The translations under genes and the position numbers were made by a program. From positions 3,699,908 to 3,763,907 of the forward strand of contig NZ_LMIS01000001.1 in NCBI RefSeq assembly GCF_001428805.1: a stretch of DNA of 64,000 nucleotides, read 5' to 3'. Numbering within the stretch: the stretch's first letter is position 1; every line of letters starts with the position of its first letter. Below the pieces are notes generated by a model, which saw only the letters and a program-made list of their open reading frames with translations, did not search any database and was not told the DNA's origin. Positions 42,220 to 51,691 of this stretch are shown here, piece after piece. This stretch comes from Aeromicrobium sp. Root236. GTDB taxonomy: Bacteria > Actinomycetota > Actinomycetes > Propionibacteriales > Nocardioidaceae.

Positions 42220-44748
42220 TTAGAACGCGGCTTGGGCCTTCAGGGCTCGGGCGAGGTCGTCGCGGCCCTCGGACACGTAGCGCTTCGCCGCCGGGTTGGC
42301 GTTCGTCGACGAGAGCCACGCATCGACCTTGTCGAGCGTCGCCTGCGACGGGTTGGCCGACGGGAACAGGTAGATCAGCGCGACCTGGCCGATCCACACG
42401 CCCATGTCGTCGATGATCGTGCTGGCCATCTCGAGGTATCGGTCGACGTACGGCTCGAGGAGCTCGGCCTGCCCGGCGACCTGGAACGCCAAGGCGGTCT
42501 GGCGACGCGTCTCGTTGGGCGTCGAGGGGTCGATCGCGGCGATCTGCCACGCCGCGGCCTTGGCCTCGGCGAGCGGACGGATCGCGCGGGCGGCCGACGC
42601 GTTCTCGGTGCCGGAGATCGTGTTGTCGCGCTCGAGCTCCGCGGCGATCTCGGCCTCGTCCGCAGCGCCGATGCGGGCCAGCGCGGTGACGATCGTCCAG
42701 CGCAGGTCCGTGTCGACCGAGAGGCCCTCGAGCCCACCGTCGAGGATCTCGCGCAGGCGCTCGGGACCGGACGCCGCCGACGCGTACGCGCGTACGAGCG
42801 CCAGCTGGTGGTCGCTGCCGGGCTCGGCGGCCTCCATCAGGGCGCGCACGCCGGACTCCCAGCGCTCCTTGAGCTCGGGACGGGCCGAGTCGGGCGTGAA
42901 CAGGTTGACCGCGCTGAGCCCCTGGCGCAGCAGCGATCCGACGGCAGTGAGATCGGTCTCCGACCCGACACCGGCGAGCACGAGGGTGACGAAGTCCGAC
43001 GACGACAGCTCGGCGTCGCGCGTCATGTCCCACGCCGATCCCCAGCACAGCGCCCGGGGGAGCGAGTCCTCGAACGTGGCGATGCTCTCGATCAACGTCG
43101 CGAACGAGCGCTCGTCGAGCCGGATCTTGGCGTACGTCAGGTCGTCGTCGTTGAGCAGGATCAGGTCGGGCTGCTTGGTGTCGATCAGCTCGGTGATCTG
43201 CGTCGACGCGCCGCGGATGTCGGTCTCGACGCGTTCCGTGCGCACGAGCTTGCCCTCGACCTGGTCGTAGAGGCCGATCGCGATGCGGTGGCGCCGCAGC
43301 GTGGGGTAGGCGTCGATGGCGCTCTGCTCGACCGAGAACGACGTGAAGTAGCCCTCGTCGTTGGTCTCGAACGTCGCCCGCAGCGTGTTGACGCCCGACG
43401 TCTGCAGCCACTCCTCGGCCCACTCGCTCAGCTCGCGGCCCGATGCCGCCTCGAGCTCGACGAGCAGGTCCTTGAGCTCGGTGTTGCCGTACGCGTGCTT
43501 GCCGAAGTACGCCCGCAGGCCCGCGAAGAAGTCCTTCTCGCCGACCCACGCCACGAGCTGCTTGAGCGCCGAGGCGCCCTTGGCGTACGTGATGCCGTCG
43601 AAGTTGGCCTCGACGGCGTGCAGGTCGTAGTTGTCGGCCGCGATGGGGTGCGTCGACGGCAGCTGGTCCTGTCGATAGGCCCAGTTCTTGCGCGCGTTCG
43701 TGAAGCTCGTCCACGAGTCGGTGAACCGGGTCGCGTTGGTCGCCGAGTGCGACGCGGCGAACTCCGCGAACGACTCGTTGAGCCACAGGTCGTCCCACCA
43801 CTTCATGGTCACGAGGTCGCCGAACCACATGTGCGCCATCTCGTGCAGGATCGTGTTGGCCCGCTGCTCGTACGCGGCGACGGTCTGCCGGCTGCGGAAG
43901 ATCATCTCGTCGCGGAACGTCACGGCGCCGGCGTTCTCCATCGCGCCCATGTTGTACTCCGGCACGAACAGCTGGTCGTACTTGCCGAACGGGTAGGCCA
44001 TCTCGAACGCGCCCTCGAAGAACTCGAAGCCCTGCTTCGTGACGAGGAAGATGTCGTCGGCGTCGAGGTGCCGGACGACCGACTGGCGGCAGAAGATGCC
44101 GAGCGGGATCTCCTCGTACGCTCCGCGGTACGAGTCGGTCACCGAGACGTACTCACCGGCGATCAGGGCGGTGATGTAGGTCGACATCCGCTTGGTCGGC
44201 TCGAAGTGCCATGTCGAGGTGCCCTCGCCGGCCGCGACGGGCTCGGGCGTGGGGGAGTTGGACACGACGGCCCAGTCCGAAGGCGCTGTGACGTGGAACG
44301 TGAAGATCGCCTTGAGGTCCGGCTGCTCGAACGTCGTGAACACGCGCCGCGCGTCCGGCACCTCGAACTGCGTGTACAGGTAGACGCGCTCGTCGACGGG
44401 GTCGACGAACCGGTGCAGGCCCTCGCCGGAGCGCGAGTAGGCGCAGGTGGCGTCGACGACGAGCTCGTTGCTCTCGGCGAGACCACTGAGCGCGATGCGG
44501 TTGTCGGCGTACGCCGAGACGTCGACCGGGTCGCCGTTGAGCGTGATCGAGGAGACCTCGGCGTCGACGAGATCGACGAAGGTCGAGGACCCCGGAGTCG
44601 CGCCGAACCGGATCGTGGTGACCGAGCCGAAGCGGGTGTCGGAGTCGAGGGTGAGGTCGAGCTGCACGTCGTAGGTCTCTGTGGAGACGATCGAGGCGCG
44701 CTCGCTGGCTTCTTCGCGGGTGAGATTGGTACCAGGCATGTTCGCCAT
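42220..44748 (-). CDS. pepN: Aminopeptidase N (M1 family)
   Basis: 842 residues from the ATG at 44748. The exopeptidase motif GAMENAG is at about residue 270, the zinc site HEMAHMWFGD is His302, Glu303, His306, and NESFAEF gives Glu325. An ERAP1-like helical C-terminal domain fills residues 540-842. It removes N-terminal residues from peptides in the cytoplasm and is a general protein-turnover enzyme. An upstream in-frame extension to 44838 is not conserved in type. It is convergent with the nuclease gene. Confidence 0.95.
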   Translation of the reverse strand: MANMPGTNLTREEASERASIVSTETYDVQLDLTLDSDTRFGSVTTIRFGATPGSSTFVDLVDAEVSSITLNGDPVDVSAYADNRIALSGLAESNELVVDATCAYSRSGEGLHRFVDPVDERVYLYTQFEVPDARRVFTTFEQPDLKAIFTFHVTAPSDWAVVSNSPTPEPVAAGEGTSTWHFEPTKRMSTYITALIAGEYVSVTDSYRGAYEEIPLGIFCRQSVVRHLDADDIFLVTKQGFEFFEGAFEMAYPFGKYDQLFVPEYNMGAMENAGAVTFRDEMIFRSRQTVAAYEQRANTILHEMAHMWFGDLVTMKWWDDLWLNESFAEFAASHSATNATRFTDSWTSFTNARKNWAYRQDQLPSTHPIAADNYDLHAVEANFDGITYAKGASALKQLVAWVGEKDFFAGLRAYFGKHAYGNTELKDLLVELEAASGRELSEWAEEWLQTSGVNTLRATFETNDEGYFTSFSVEQSAIDAYPTLRRHRIAIGLYDQVEGKLVRTERVETDIRGASTQITELIDTKQPDLILLNDDDLTYAKIRLDERSFATLIESIATFEDSLPRALCWGSAWDMTRDAELSSSDFVTLVLAGVGSETDLTAVGSLLRQGLSAVNLFTPDSARPELKERWESGVRALMEAAEPGSDHQLALVRAYASAASGPERLREILDGGLEGLSVDTDLRWTIVTALARIGAADEAEIAAELERDNTISGTENASAARAIRPLAEAKAAAWQIAAIDPSTPNETRRQTALAFQVAGQAELLEPYVDRYLEMASTIIDDMGVWIGQVALIYLFPSANPSQATLDKVDAWLSSTNANPAAKRYVSEGRDDLARALKAQAAF

Positions 44749-44891
44749 GCTTTCACGCTGCCGTCCATGGGACGAGGCGGGTGGATGGTCCGATCTCGGG
44801 CAGGATGGAGTCATGAGCGAGCGCAGCGAGCGAAACATCAGGCAGTCATGACCCGGCCTCCGTATCGTTGGCTCTTGTTGGAGGTCGGGTC

Positions 44892-46040
44892 ATGAACATC
44901 CCGTTCGCCGAGTCCGAGCGCTCCACTGTGGGCATCGAGTGGGAGCTCGCGCTCGTCGACACGGACTCAGGAGACCTCCGCCAGGTCGCCCAGACCGTCC
45001 TCGACGCGGTCGCGCCGGCAGGTGGCGGCGAGCATCCGCACATCCGGCAGGAGCTGCTGCTCAACACCGTCGAGATCGTCTCGGGCGTGTGCCACACGGT
45101 GCGCGAGGCCGGGGCGGACCTCGAGCGGGCGATCGAGGAGATCCGCGCCGTGACCGACCCGCTGCGGGTCGAGCTGATGTGCGCCGGCACCCACCCCTTC
45201 GCTGCCTGGGACCACCAGAAGGTGACCGACAAGGAGCGCTACGCGACGCTGATCGACCGTACGCAGTGGTGGGGCCGGCAGATGCTGATCTACGGCGTCC
45301 ACGTACACGTCGGCATCGAGGACCGCGACAAGGTCCTGCCGATCAGCCGCGCCCTGCTGACCTACTACGGCCACCTGCAGGCGCTCAGCGCCTCGTCCCC
45401 GTTCTGGGGCGGCAAGGAGACCGGCTACGCGTCCAACCGCGCGCTGATGTTCCAGCAGCTGCCGACAGCGGGGCTGCCGTTCCAGTTCGAGGAGTGGAGC
45501 CAGCTCGAGGGCTACGTCGACGACATGCTGCACACCGGAGTGATCGACGTGTTCGACGAGATCCGCTGGGACCTGCGTCCGTCACCCAAGTTCGGCACGC
45601 TCGAGGTACGCGTGTGCGACGGGATCCCGTCGATGGCCGAGCTGCTGAGCATCTCGGCGCTGACCCACTGCCTGGTCGAGTTCTTCTCCTCCGAACTCGA
45701 CGCGGGCCGCGAGCTGCCGACCGTGCCGCCGTGGTTCGCCCAGGAGAACAAGTGGCGGTCCGCCCGCTACGGCATGGACGCCATCCTGATCCTCGACAAG
45801 CACGCCGACGAGGAGCTCGTCACGACACACCTGCACCGCGTGCTCGAGCAGCTCGCGCCGGTCGCCGAGCGACTCAAGTGCACCGAGGAGCTCGGCGGGA
45901 TCCACGACATCATCTCGGGCGGCGCGTCCTACCAGCGCCAGCGCAGAGTCGCCGCGATGAACGGCGGAGAGCTCGACGCCGTGGTCGGATCTCTCGTCGA
46001 GGAAATGCGCGCGGGTCGTCCGTTGTTGAACTTCCCATGA
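44892..46040 (+). CDS. Glutamate-cysteine ligase type 2 (YbdK-like)
   Basis: 382 residues of the GCS2/carboxylate-amine ligase family: [13 protein letters not shown] at the N-terminus, [27 protein letters not shown] (metal-binding His), [12 protein letters not shown], and a C-terminal basic region. Such enzymes couple an amino acid to a carboxylate with ATP; YbdK makes gamma-glutamylcysteine weakly. A role in low-molecular-weight thiol or ergothioneine-type metabolism is possible but not shown. ATG 44892 is chosen over an upstream GTG. The stop overlaps the next gene as ATGA. Confidence 0.9.
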   Translation: MNIPFAESERSTVGIEWELALVDTDSGDLRQVAQTVLDAVAPAGGGEHPHIRQELLLNTVEIVSGVCHTVREAGADLERAIEEIRAVTDPLRVELMCAGTHPFAAWDHQKVTDKERYATLIDRTQWWGRQMLIYGVHVHVGIEDRDKVLPISRALLTYYGHLQALSASSPFWGGKETGYASNRALMFQQLPTAGLPFQFEEWSQLEGYVDDMLHTGVIDVFDEIRWDLRPSPKFGTLEVRVCDGIPSMAELLSISALTHCLVEFFSSELDAGRELPTVPPWFAQENKWRSARYGMDAILILDKHADEELVTTHLHRVLEQLAPVAERLKCTEELGGIHDIISGGASYQRQRRVAAMNGGELDAVVGSLVEEMRAGRPLLNFP

Positions 46041-46681
46041 CTTCTACTGACACCGCCACGTCCCCGACCGTCTCGACCTCGACCGAGACGGTCGACTTCT
46101 GGTTCGACCCGCTGTGCCCGTTCGCCTGGATCACGTCCCGCTGGATGCTCGAGGTGGAGCAGGTTCGCGACGTACGCACGACGTTCCACGTCATGAGCCT
46201 GTCCGTGCTCAACGAGGACAAGGACGTCGAGCAGCGCTACAAGGACATGCTCGAGCGTGGCTGGGGCCCCGTACGCCTCGCGATCGCGGTCGAGCAGGGA
46301 CACGGTCCCGAGGCGCTGCGGTCGTTCTACACGTCGATCGGCACGCAGCACCACAACGAGAAGCGTGAGTTCGACAAGGCTCTGTACGAGGAGGTGCTCG
46401 AGGAGATCGGCCTGCCGGTCGACCTGGCCAACGCCGCCGAGGACACGTCGCTCGACGACGCCGTGCGCGCCTCGCACAAGATCGGCATCGACCGCGTGGG
46501 CGAGGAGGTCGGCACGCCCGTGATCGCCATCGGCGGCACCGCGTTCTTCGGTCCGGTCCTCCAGAGCATTCCCCGCGGTGAGGTCGCCGGGTCGGTGTTC
46601 GACGGCGCCCGGCTGCTCGCGAGCTATCCGGACTTCTTCGAGCTCAAGCGCACCCGCAAGGGGGAGCTCAACTTCGACTGA
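46037..46681 (+). CDS. DsbA-like mycothiol-dependent nitroreductase family protein
   Basis: 214 residues with a thioredoxin-like fold and inserted helical domain. The N-terminal motif [18 protein letters not shown] matches the family of mycobacterial Rv2466c, a mycothiol-dependent reductase. The second Cys of a CxxC pair is absent (CPFA), so only the first Cys can form a mixed disulfide with mycothiol. The cis-Pro loop is [10 protein letters not shown]. Translation is coupled to the GCS2-type ligase by an ATGA overlap, which links both to thiol chemistry. Confidence 0.86.
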   Translation: MTSTDTATSPTVSTSTETVDFWFDPLCPFAWITSRWMLEVEQVRDVRTTFHVMSLSVLNEDKDVEQRYKDMLERGWGPVRLAIAVEQGHGPEALRSFYTSIGTQHHNEKREFDKALYEEVLEEIGLPVDLANAAEDTSLDDAVRASHKIGIDRVGEEVGTPVIAIGGTAFFGPVLQSIPRGEVAGSVFDGARLLASYPDFFELKRTRKGELNFD

Positions 46682-46686
46682 GCCTC

Positions 46687-46734
46687 GGACCTTGAGCTTG
46701 TCCAGGGGACGTCCTTTCGACAGGCTCAAGGACC
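46687..46734. repeat. REP-like inverted repeat (CTTGAGCCTGTC type)
   Basis: GGACCTTGAGCTTGTC (46687-46702) and GACAGGCTCAAGGACC (46719-46734) pair at 14 of 16 positions. The CTTGAGC-TGTC core with TCCTTTCGACAGG resembles short palindromic repeats dispersed in many GC-rich genomes. It begins 5 nt after a stop codon and may also act as terminator. Confidence 0.6.
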
Positions 46735-46759
46735 GGAGGGGACTACTAGGCTCTTGCGC

Positions 46760-47653
46760 ATGAGTCTTCACCCGCAGTCCCGCGAGCTGCTCGACCTGCT
46801 CGGCTCCTCCGCGTCCGGCCCGCTCGCCGAGTCGTACGCGGAGGTCCGGGCGACGGCCCGCGCCGCCGCTCTCGAGAGCACCGATCGGATCGGGCTCGAC
46901 CACGTCAGTGACGTCGACGCCGACGGAGTGACCTGTCGCCTCTACCGTCCGCGTCAGGGCGCGCCGGTCGCGCTCTACGTGCACGGCGGCGGCTGGGTGC
47001 TGCACGACCTCGAGACGCACGACAGCTTCTGCCGCTACCTGGCCCACACGACCGGATGGGCGTTGCTGGCGGCGGACTACCGCCGGGCCCCGGAGCACCC
47101 CTACCCGGCACCGCTCGACGACGTGCAGACCGCGGCGGCCTGGCTGCGCACGCACGATCGTGAGCACCGGGTCGACGCGTCATACCTGCCGGCGATCGGT
47201 GACTCGTCCGGCGCCAACCTGGTTGCCGGGCTGGCGGTGCGCCAGCCGGACGCGATCGACTTCCAGGTGCTGATGTACCCGCCGGTCGACCGGCGCGCCG
47301 ACCTGGGCGGGCCCGACGAGAACGCGGCGCTCGAGCGCGACGAGATGGACTGGTTCTGGGAGTCGTACGCGCCGGGCGACACCGGGGACCTGCCCGAGGT
47401 GTCGGTCGTCAACGCGACCAACCTGGCCGAGCTGCCACCGGCGTTCGTCGTGACCAACGAGCACGACCTGCTGCGCGACCAGGGCGAGGCCTACGCTGCG
47501 CTGCTGGCCGACGCCGGCGTCGACGTCGCCGCGTTCCGCGCGCTCGGCATGGTGCACTCGTACTGGCGGCAGCCGGCGCTGTTCGACGCGGCTCGGGCCA
47601 CCGTGACGATGGTCGGCGCGCTGCTCGACGCCCGTCGGGCGCGCGCACGCTGA
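46760..47653 (+). CDS. Alpha/beta hydrolase, hormone-sensitive lipase family
   Basis: 297 residues. HSL hallmarks: oxyanion-hole motif HGGGWVLHD at about residue 78, nucleophile motif IGDSSGANLVAG at about 152, and catalytic His in GMVHSYW near the C-terminus. It hydrolyses short- to medium-chain esters. ATG 46760 follows TAGGCT by 7 nt, the same start arrangement as ettA, which argues for a leaderless mRNA. No operon partner is evident. Confidence 0.9.
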   Translation: MSLHPQSRELLDLLGSSASGPLAESYAEVRATARAAALESTDRIGLDHVSDVDADGVTCRLYRPRQGAPVALYVHGGGWVLHDLETHDSFCRYLAHTTGWALLAADYRRAPEHPYPAPLDDVQTAAAWLRTHDREHRVDASYLPAIGDSSGANLVAGLAVRQPDAIDFQVLMYPPVDRRADLGGPDENAALERDEMDWFWESYAPGDTGDLPEVSVVNATNLAELPPAFVVTNEHDLLRDQGEAYAALLADAGVDVAAFRALGMVHSYWRQPALFDAARATVTMVGALLDARRARAR

Positions 47654-47669
47654 CTGGCATACTGTGCGC

Positions 47670-49208
47670 GTGACCGGGGACGTGCGGAAGTCGAACAAGC
47701 GCACCCAGACCCTCCGCAAGCAGGTCGTCGAACGACCGCGACTCGTCGTCCTGCCGGTCGTGGGCGTGGCCTTGGTCGTGCTCCTGGTGCTCCTGCCCGA
47801 CGCCGGCACCTTCGCGTCGTTGCTGGTCCTGCTCGCCGGCACCTTCCTGGTCCCTCGGATCTCCGAGTCGCCGTCGTACGCGTACGGGTTGCCGGGCGTG
47901 CCGGACGGCCCGCCCAAGCCCAGCCGCGTCCCGGTCGAGGCGCACACGTGGGTCAGCCTTGCCGCGGCCGCCGTCGCGGTGCTCCTCACGGTCGCCGGCG
48001 CCTCGTGGCCCGCGTTCGCGGCCCTGGCCGGCGTCGCGGTCGTGGCGTGGCTCGCGTGCGCCGCCACGATGCTGCGCTACCTGCGGCACGGCCGACGGGT
48101 GCGGCAGGCCCTCGAGGCGTACGCGCCGACGATCGCGATGGGATTCGCGGGCCGGTCCGGAGGCCCGTGGCAGCTTCGCATGTGGGAGCCCTACCTGCTG
48201 CGCTCCGGCGAGCGCTGCGTCGTGATCACGCTGCACGAGAAGTACCTGCCCCTGATCCTCGACGGCGCCAACCTGACGTCGCCGCTGGTGCAGCTCGGGT
48301 CCCGTGGGGCACGCGACCTCGACTCACTGCTGGTGCCGTCGATCCGCGCCGTGTTCTACGTGCAGAACGCCCAGGCCAACAAGGGCTTCATGGCCCACAA
48401 GAACCTCACCCATGTGTGGCTCAACCACGGCGACTCCGACAAGCCGGCCAACTTCAACCCCCGGCACGCGCTCTACGACGTGCTGGTGGTGTGCGGGCAG
48501 GCCGGGATCGACCGCTACGAGCGGCACGGCATCCACGTGGCACCCGAGAAGTTCCAGGTCCTCGGCCGGCCGCAGGCGGCAGGCGTACGCCCGGCGCGCG
48601 GTCCGATCGCGGAGCTGGACCCCAAGACGGTGCTCTACGCCCCGACCTGGCAAGGCCTCGACGAGGCGGTCAACTTCTCGTCGTTGGAGCGTGGCCCCGA
48701 GATCGTGCGTGCCCTGCTCGACCGGGGAGTCAAGGTCATCTTCAGGCCGCACCCGCTGAGCAACCGCTGGCGCATCCGGCGCGCGGTCGTCAAGGAGATC
48801 CAGGCGATCCTCCGCGACGACAAGGCGAAGACCGGCCGCAAGCACATCTGGGGCAACCTGGCCGAGAACACCTGGAGCGTGATCGACTGCGCCAACCGGT
48901 CCGACGCGCTGATCTCCGACGTGTCGAGCGTCGTGTCGGACTTCCTGCAGTCCGAGAAGCCGTACGCCATGACGAGCATGCGGGCAGGCATCGAGGCGTT
49001 CCGCGAGGAGTTCTCGGTGGCCGAGACGGCGTACGTCCTGCTCGGCGACCTGTCCAACCTCGACGAGGTGCTCGACGACCTGTTGGTGCGCGACCCGCTG
49101 GCGACAGCGCGTGCCGAGCGCAAGCGTTACGTGCTCGGTGACTTCGTCGGTGAGGAGTCCGCGGACGCGTTCGCCGCGTACGTACGCGATCTGGTCCGAG
49201 GTGCGTGA
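47670..49208 (+). CDS. CDP-glycerol glycerophosphotransferase family protein (TagF-like)
   Basis: 512 residues. Two hydrophobic regions near the N-terminus (about 25-55 and 90-125) anchor it in the membrane; the rest is a GT-B-type catalytic domain with VLYAPTWQGLDEAV, VIFRPHPLSNRW and DALISDVSSVVSDFLQ, the teichoic acid polymerase signatures. It probably transfers glycerol-phosphate units or a related phospho-sugar onto a wall glycopolymer. The GTG at 47670 follows a CATACT box by 6 nt. No other teichoic acid gene is in the window. Confidence 0.85.
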   Translation: MTGDVRKSNKRTQTLRKQVVERPRLVVLPVVGVALVVLLVLLPDAGTFASLLVLLAGTFLVPRISESPSYAYGLPGVPDGPPKPSRVPVEAHTWVSLAAAAVAVLLTVAGASWPAFAALAGVAVVAWLACAATMLRYLRHGRRVRQALEAYAPTIAMGFAGRSGGPWQLRMWEPYLLRSGERCVVITLHEKYLPLILDGANLTSPLVQLGSRGARDLDSLLVPSIRAVFYVQNAQANKGFMAHKNLTHVWLNHGDSDKPANFNPRHALYDVLVVCGQAGIDRYERHGIHVAPEKFQVLGRPQAAGVRPARGPIAELDPKTVLYAPTWQGLDEAVNFSSLERGPEIVRALLDRGVKVIFRPHPLSNRWRIRRAVVKEIQAILRDDKAKTGRKHIWGNLAENTWSVIDCANRSDALISDVSSVVSDFLQSEKPYAMTSMRAGIEAFREEFSVAETAYVLLGDLSNLDEVLDDLLVRDPLATARAERKRYVLGDFVGEESADAFAAYVRDLVRGA

Positions 49209-49241
49209 GCGTGCCGTCGCACGGACTGGAAGACTGAGCGC

Positions 49242-49700
49242 ATGCGCGTCCACATCGGTTCCGACCACGCCGGCTTCGAGCTCAAGACCCACCTGATCGC
49301 CTGGCTCACCGACAACGGCTACGAGCCCGTCGACCATGGTGCTCACGCCTATGACGCGGAGGACGACTACCCGCCGTTCTGCATCGCCGCCGCCACCGCA
49401 GCCGTGGCCGAGCCGGGCTCGCTCGGTGTCGTGATCGGCGGTTCAGGCAACGGTGAGCAGATCGCCGCCAACAAGGTCAAGGGCGCACGTGCCGCACTCG
49501 GGTGGAGCACCGAGACCGCGTCGCTCGCGCGGCAGCACAACGACGCCCAGGTCATCGCCGTCGGCGCACGCATGCACACGGCAGACGAGGCGACCGCGAT
49601 CGTCGAGACGTTCCTGACGACGCCGTGGAGCCACGCCGAGCGGCACCAGCGCCGCATCGACATGCTGCTGGCCTACGAGGAGACCGGCGAGCTTGCCTGA
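49242..49700 (+). CDS. rpiB: Ribose-5-phosphate isomerase B
   Basis: 152 residues with the RpiB/LacAB fold: IGSDHAGFELKTHL at the N-terminus, DDYPPFC in the phosphate region, and GVVIGGSGNGEQIAANKV, where Glu replaces the catalytic Cys of E. coli RpiB, as in mycobacterial enzymes. It interconverts ribose-5-phosphate and ribulose-5-phosphate in the pentose phosphate pathway. Its last 8 nt overlap the TTG start of the DNA glycosylase gene, so the two are coupled. Confidence 0.94.
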   Translation: MRVHIGSDHAGFELKTHLIAWLTDNGYEPVDHGAHAYDAEDDYPPFCIAAATAAVAEPGSLGVVIGGSGNGEQIAANKVKGARAALGWSTETASLARQHNDAQVIAVGARMHTADEATAIVETFLTTPWSHAERHQRRIDMLLAYEETGELA

Positions 49701-50505
49701 GGGGCACACGCTCCATCGGCTCGCGGACGAGCTCCGCACGGTCTACGGCGGGCGCGTCGTCGCGTCGTCGAGCCCGCAGGGCCGGTTCGCGGCCGAGGCG
49801 GCACGGATCGACCGCCGCGTCCTCGAGGGTGCCGAGGCGTGGGGCAAGCATGTCTTCGTGTCGTTCGCGGACCTGCCTGAGCAGGTGCACGTCCATCTCG
49901 GCCTCTACGGCACGTTCCTGGTCACTCCCGGCGTCGAACGCCCGGTCGTGGGCCAGGTGCGGTGGCGGCTGGAGGCGGACTCGACCGCGGACCTCCGCGG
50001 ACCCAACGCGTGCGAGCTCCTGACACCGCCCGAGGTCGAGGCGCTGATGGCCCGGCTCGGCCCTGATCCCCTGCGCGACGACGCCGATCCGGAGCTGGCC
50101 TGGCGCCGCATCCATCGCTCCTCGATGCCGATCGCGACACTGCTGATGGACCAGTCGGTGCTCGCCGGGGTCGGCAACGTCTATCGCGCCGAGGTCCTGT
50201 TCCGCAACGAGGTCGCACCCATGACGGCGGGCAGTCGTGTCACCCGCAAGCGCTGGGACGCGATGTGGGCCGACCTGGTCGGCCTGATGCGCGAGGGCGT
50301 ACGGACGGGTCGCATCGACACCGTGCGGCCGGAGCACGAGCCGGAGGCGATGGGTCGCGAGCCGCGAGCAGACGATCACGGGGGAGAGGTGTACGTCTAC
50401 CGGCGCGAGCACCAGCCCTGCCTCGTCTGCGAGACCCCCGTCCGCCGTCGGGTCGTGGCCGGGAGAAACCTGTTTTGGTGCCCGGCGTGCCAGCATCGTG
50501 GATAG
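49693..50505 (+). CDS. Formamidopyrimidine/endonuclease VIII-type DNA glycosylase
   Basis: 270 residues. After removal of the start Met the N-terminal Pro-Glu (PEGHTLHRLADEL) gives the Schiff-base nucleophile and catalytic Glu. The H2TH segment includes DQSVLAGVGNVYRAEVLF, and the C-terminal zinc finger is CLVC...CPAC. It removes oxidised bases and cuts the abasic site. The PEGHT start resembles Nei2-type actinobacterial enzymes more than Fpg. TTG start; overlaps rpiB. Confidence 0.92.
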   Translation: MPEGHTLHRLADELRTVYGGRVVASSSPQGRFAAEAARIDRRVLEGAEAWGKHVFVSFADLPEQVHVHLGLYGTFLVTPGVERPVVGQVRWRLEADSTADLRGPNACELLTPPEVEALMARLGPDPLRDDADPELAWRRIHRSSMPIATLLMDQSVLAGVGNVYRAEVLFRNEVAPMTAGSRVTRKRWDAMWADLVGLMREGVRTGRIDTVRPEHEPEAMGREPRADDHGGEVYVYRREHQPCLVCETPVRRRVVAGRNLFWCPACQHRG

Positions 50506-50518
50506 GGTCGATGGTGTG

Positions 50519-51691
50519 ATGGCCGGCCTGCGACGTGCGTTGCCCAACGTGGCGAGCTATGTCGACGACCGCATCGTCAGATGGCGGACAGGCACGAGCG
50601 AGGGCCAGGTCGCTGTCCTCCTGGCGTTGATCTTCCTGTCGGCCGGCATCATGTTCGTGTCGTTGATCAGCTACAACACGTTCCCCGCCGCGACGTTCGT
50701 GATCCCGATGCTGCTCGGCACGATGGCCCTGCGCTACAAGCCGTTGCTGGCCCTCGTGATGTTCATCGTCGTCGCCACCGCGATCACCGTCACCCACGAG
50801 ACGATCTCCAGCGGGATGACCACAGGGCGGATCAGCACCTTGGTCGTGATGGCGGTCGTCGCGGTCCTCGTGCTGTTCGAGTCGAGCCGGCATCGCAGCG
50901 GCCTGCCGGGTCCGCTCGGCGAGGCGATGCTCGTCGAGCTCAAGGACCGGCTGCAGGCGCAAGGCGTCGTGCCGCCGCTGCCCGAGGGGTGGAGGTCCCA
51001 GTCGGCGATGCTGTCGGCGGGTGGTGCCAAGTTCGCGGGCGACTTCCTCGTGGCCAACCTGTCCGAGGACGAGACCAGGCTCGAGATGGTCCTGGTCGAC
51101 GTGTGCGGCAAGGGCGTGGCAGCAGGCACCCAGTCGTTGCAGTTCGCCGGCGCCCTCGGCGGCCTGATCGGCGCGCTGCCGCCTCTCGGCCTGTTCTCCG
51201 CAGGCAACGACTTCCTGATCAGGCAGAACTGGGACGAGGGCTTCGCCACGGCGGTCCACGTGCTGGTCAACCTCACGACGGGCGACTACTCGATCATCAA
51301 CGCCGGGCACCCCCCGGCGCTCCGCTGGGAGGCCACGACCGGCGTCTGGGAGATCGACGGCGCACGCGGGACGGCGCTGGGCATCATGAAGCGCCCCGAC
51401 TTCCACCAGACCACCGGACGGCTCGAGCCCGGCGACGCGCTGATGTTCTACACCGACGGGGTCGTCGAGTCGCGTACGCAGGACTTCACGGCCGGCATCG
51501 AGTGGCTGCGCACCGAGGCCGCCACGATCGTCTCGCACGGATTCGAGCAGGCCCCCCGACGCATCCTCAAGCTCGTGACCTCGGGTGACGACGACCGGGC
51601 GGTCCTGATCCTCAGTCGTCCTGGTGCTCGGAAGCGGCCGGCTGAGGGAACTGGGTCTTCAGCATCGCGTCCCAACCTCGCGCTCCCATGA
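50519..51691 (+). CDS. Membrane-bound SpoIIE/PP2C-type phosphatase
   Basis: 390 residues. Four membrane helices in the first 115 residues are followed by a SpoIIE (PP2C-like) domain with metal-binding Asp in GDFLVANLSED, VLVDVCGKGVAAG and FYTDGVVES, plus INAGHPPAL. Such proteins dephosphorylate anti-sigma antagonists and so activate alternative sigma factors; no partner kinase is adjacent. The last 80 bp overlap the 3' end of the convergent SDR gene. The start follows the glycosylase stop by 13 nt. Confidence 0.88.
   Translation: MAGLRRALPNVASYVDDRIVRWRTGTSEGQVAVLLALIFLSAGIMFVSLISYNTFPAATFVIPMLLGTMALRYKPLLALVMFIVVATAITVTHETISSGMTTGRISTLVVMAVVAVLVLFESSRHRSGLPGPLGEAMLVELKDRLQAQGVVPPLPEGWRSQSAMLSAGGAKFAGDFLVANLSEDETRLEMVLVDVCGKGVAAGTQSLQFAGALGGLIGALPPLGLFSAGNDFLIRQNWDEGFATAVHVLVNLTTGDYSIINAGHPPALRWEATTGVWEIDGARGTALGIMKRPDFHQTTGRLEPGDALMFYTDGVVESRTQDFTAGIEWLRTEAATIVSHGFEQAPRRILKLVTSGDDDRAVLILSRPGARKRPAEGTGSSASRPNLALP

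Noticed and set aside
44814-44852. Short frame MSERSERNIRQS before the GCS2-type ligase
   Set aside because: It is made of the GAGCGAGCGCAGCGAGCG low-complexity sequence common in GC-rich genomes and is too short to support as a gene.
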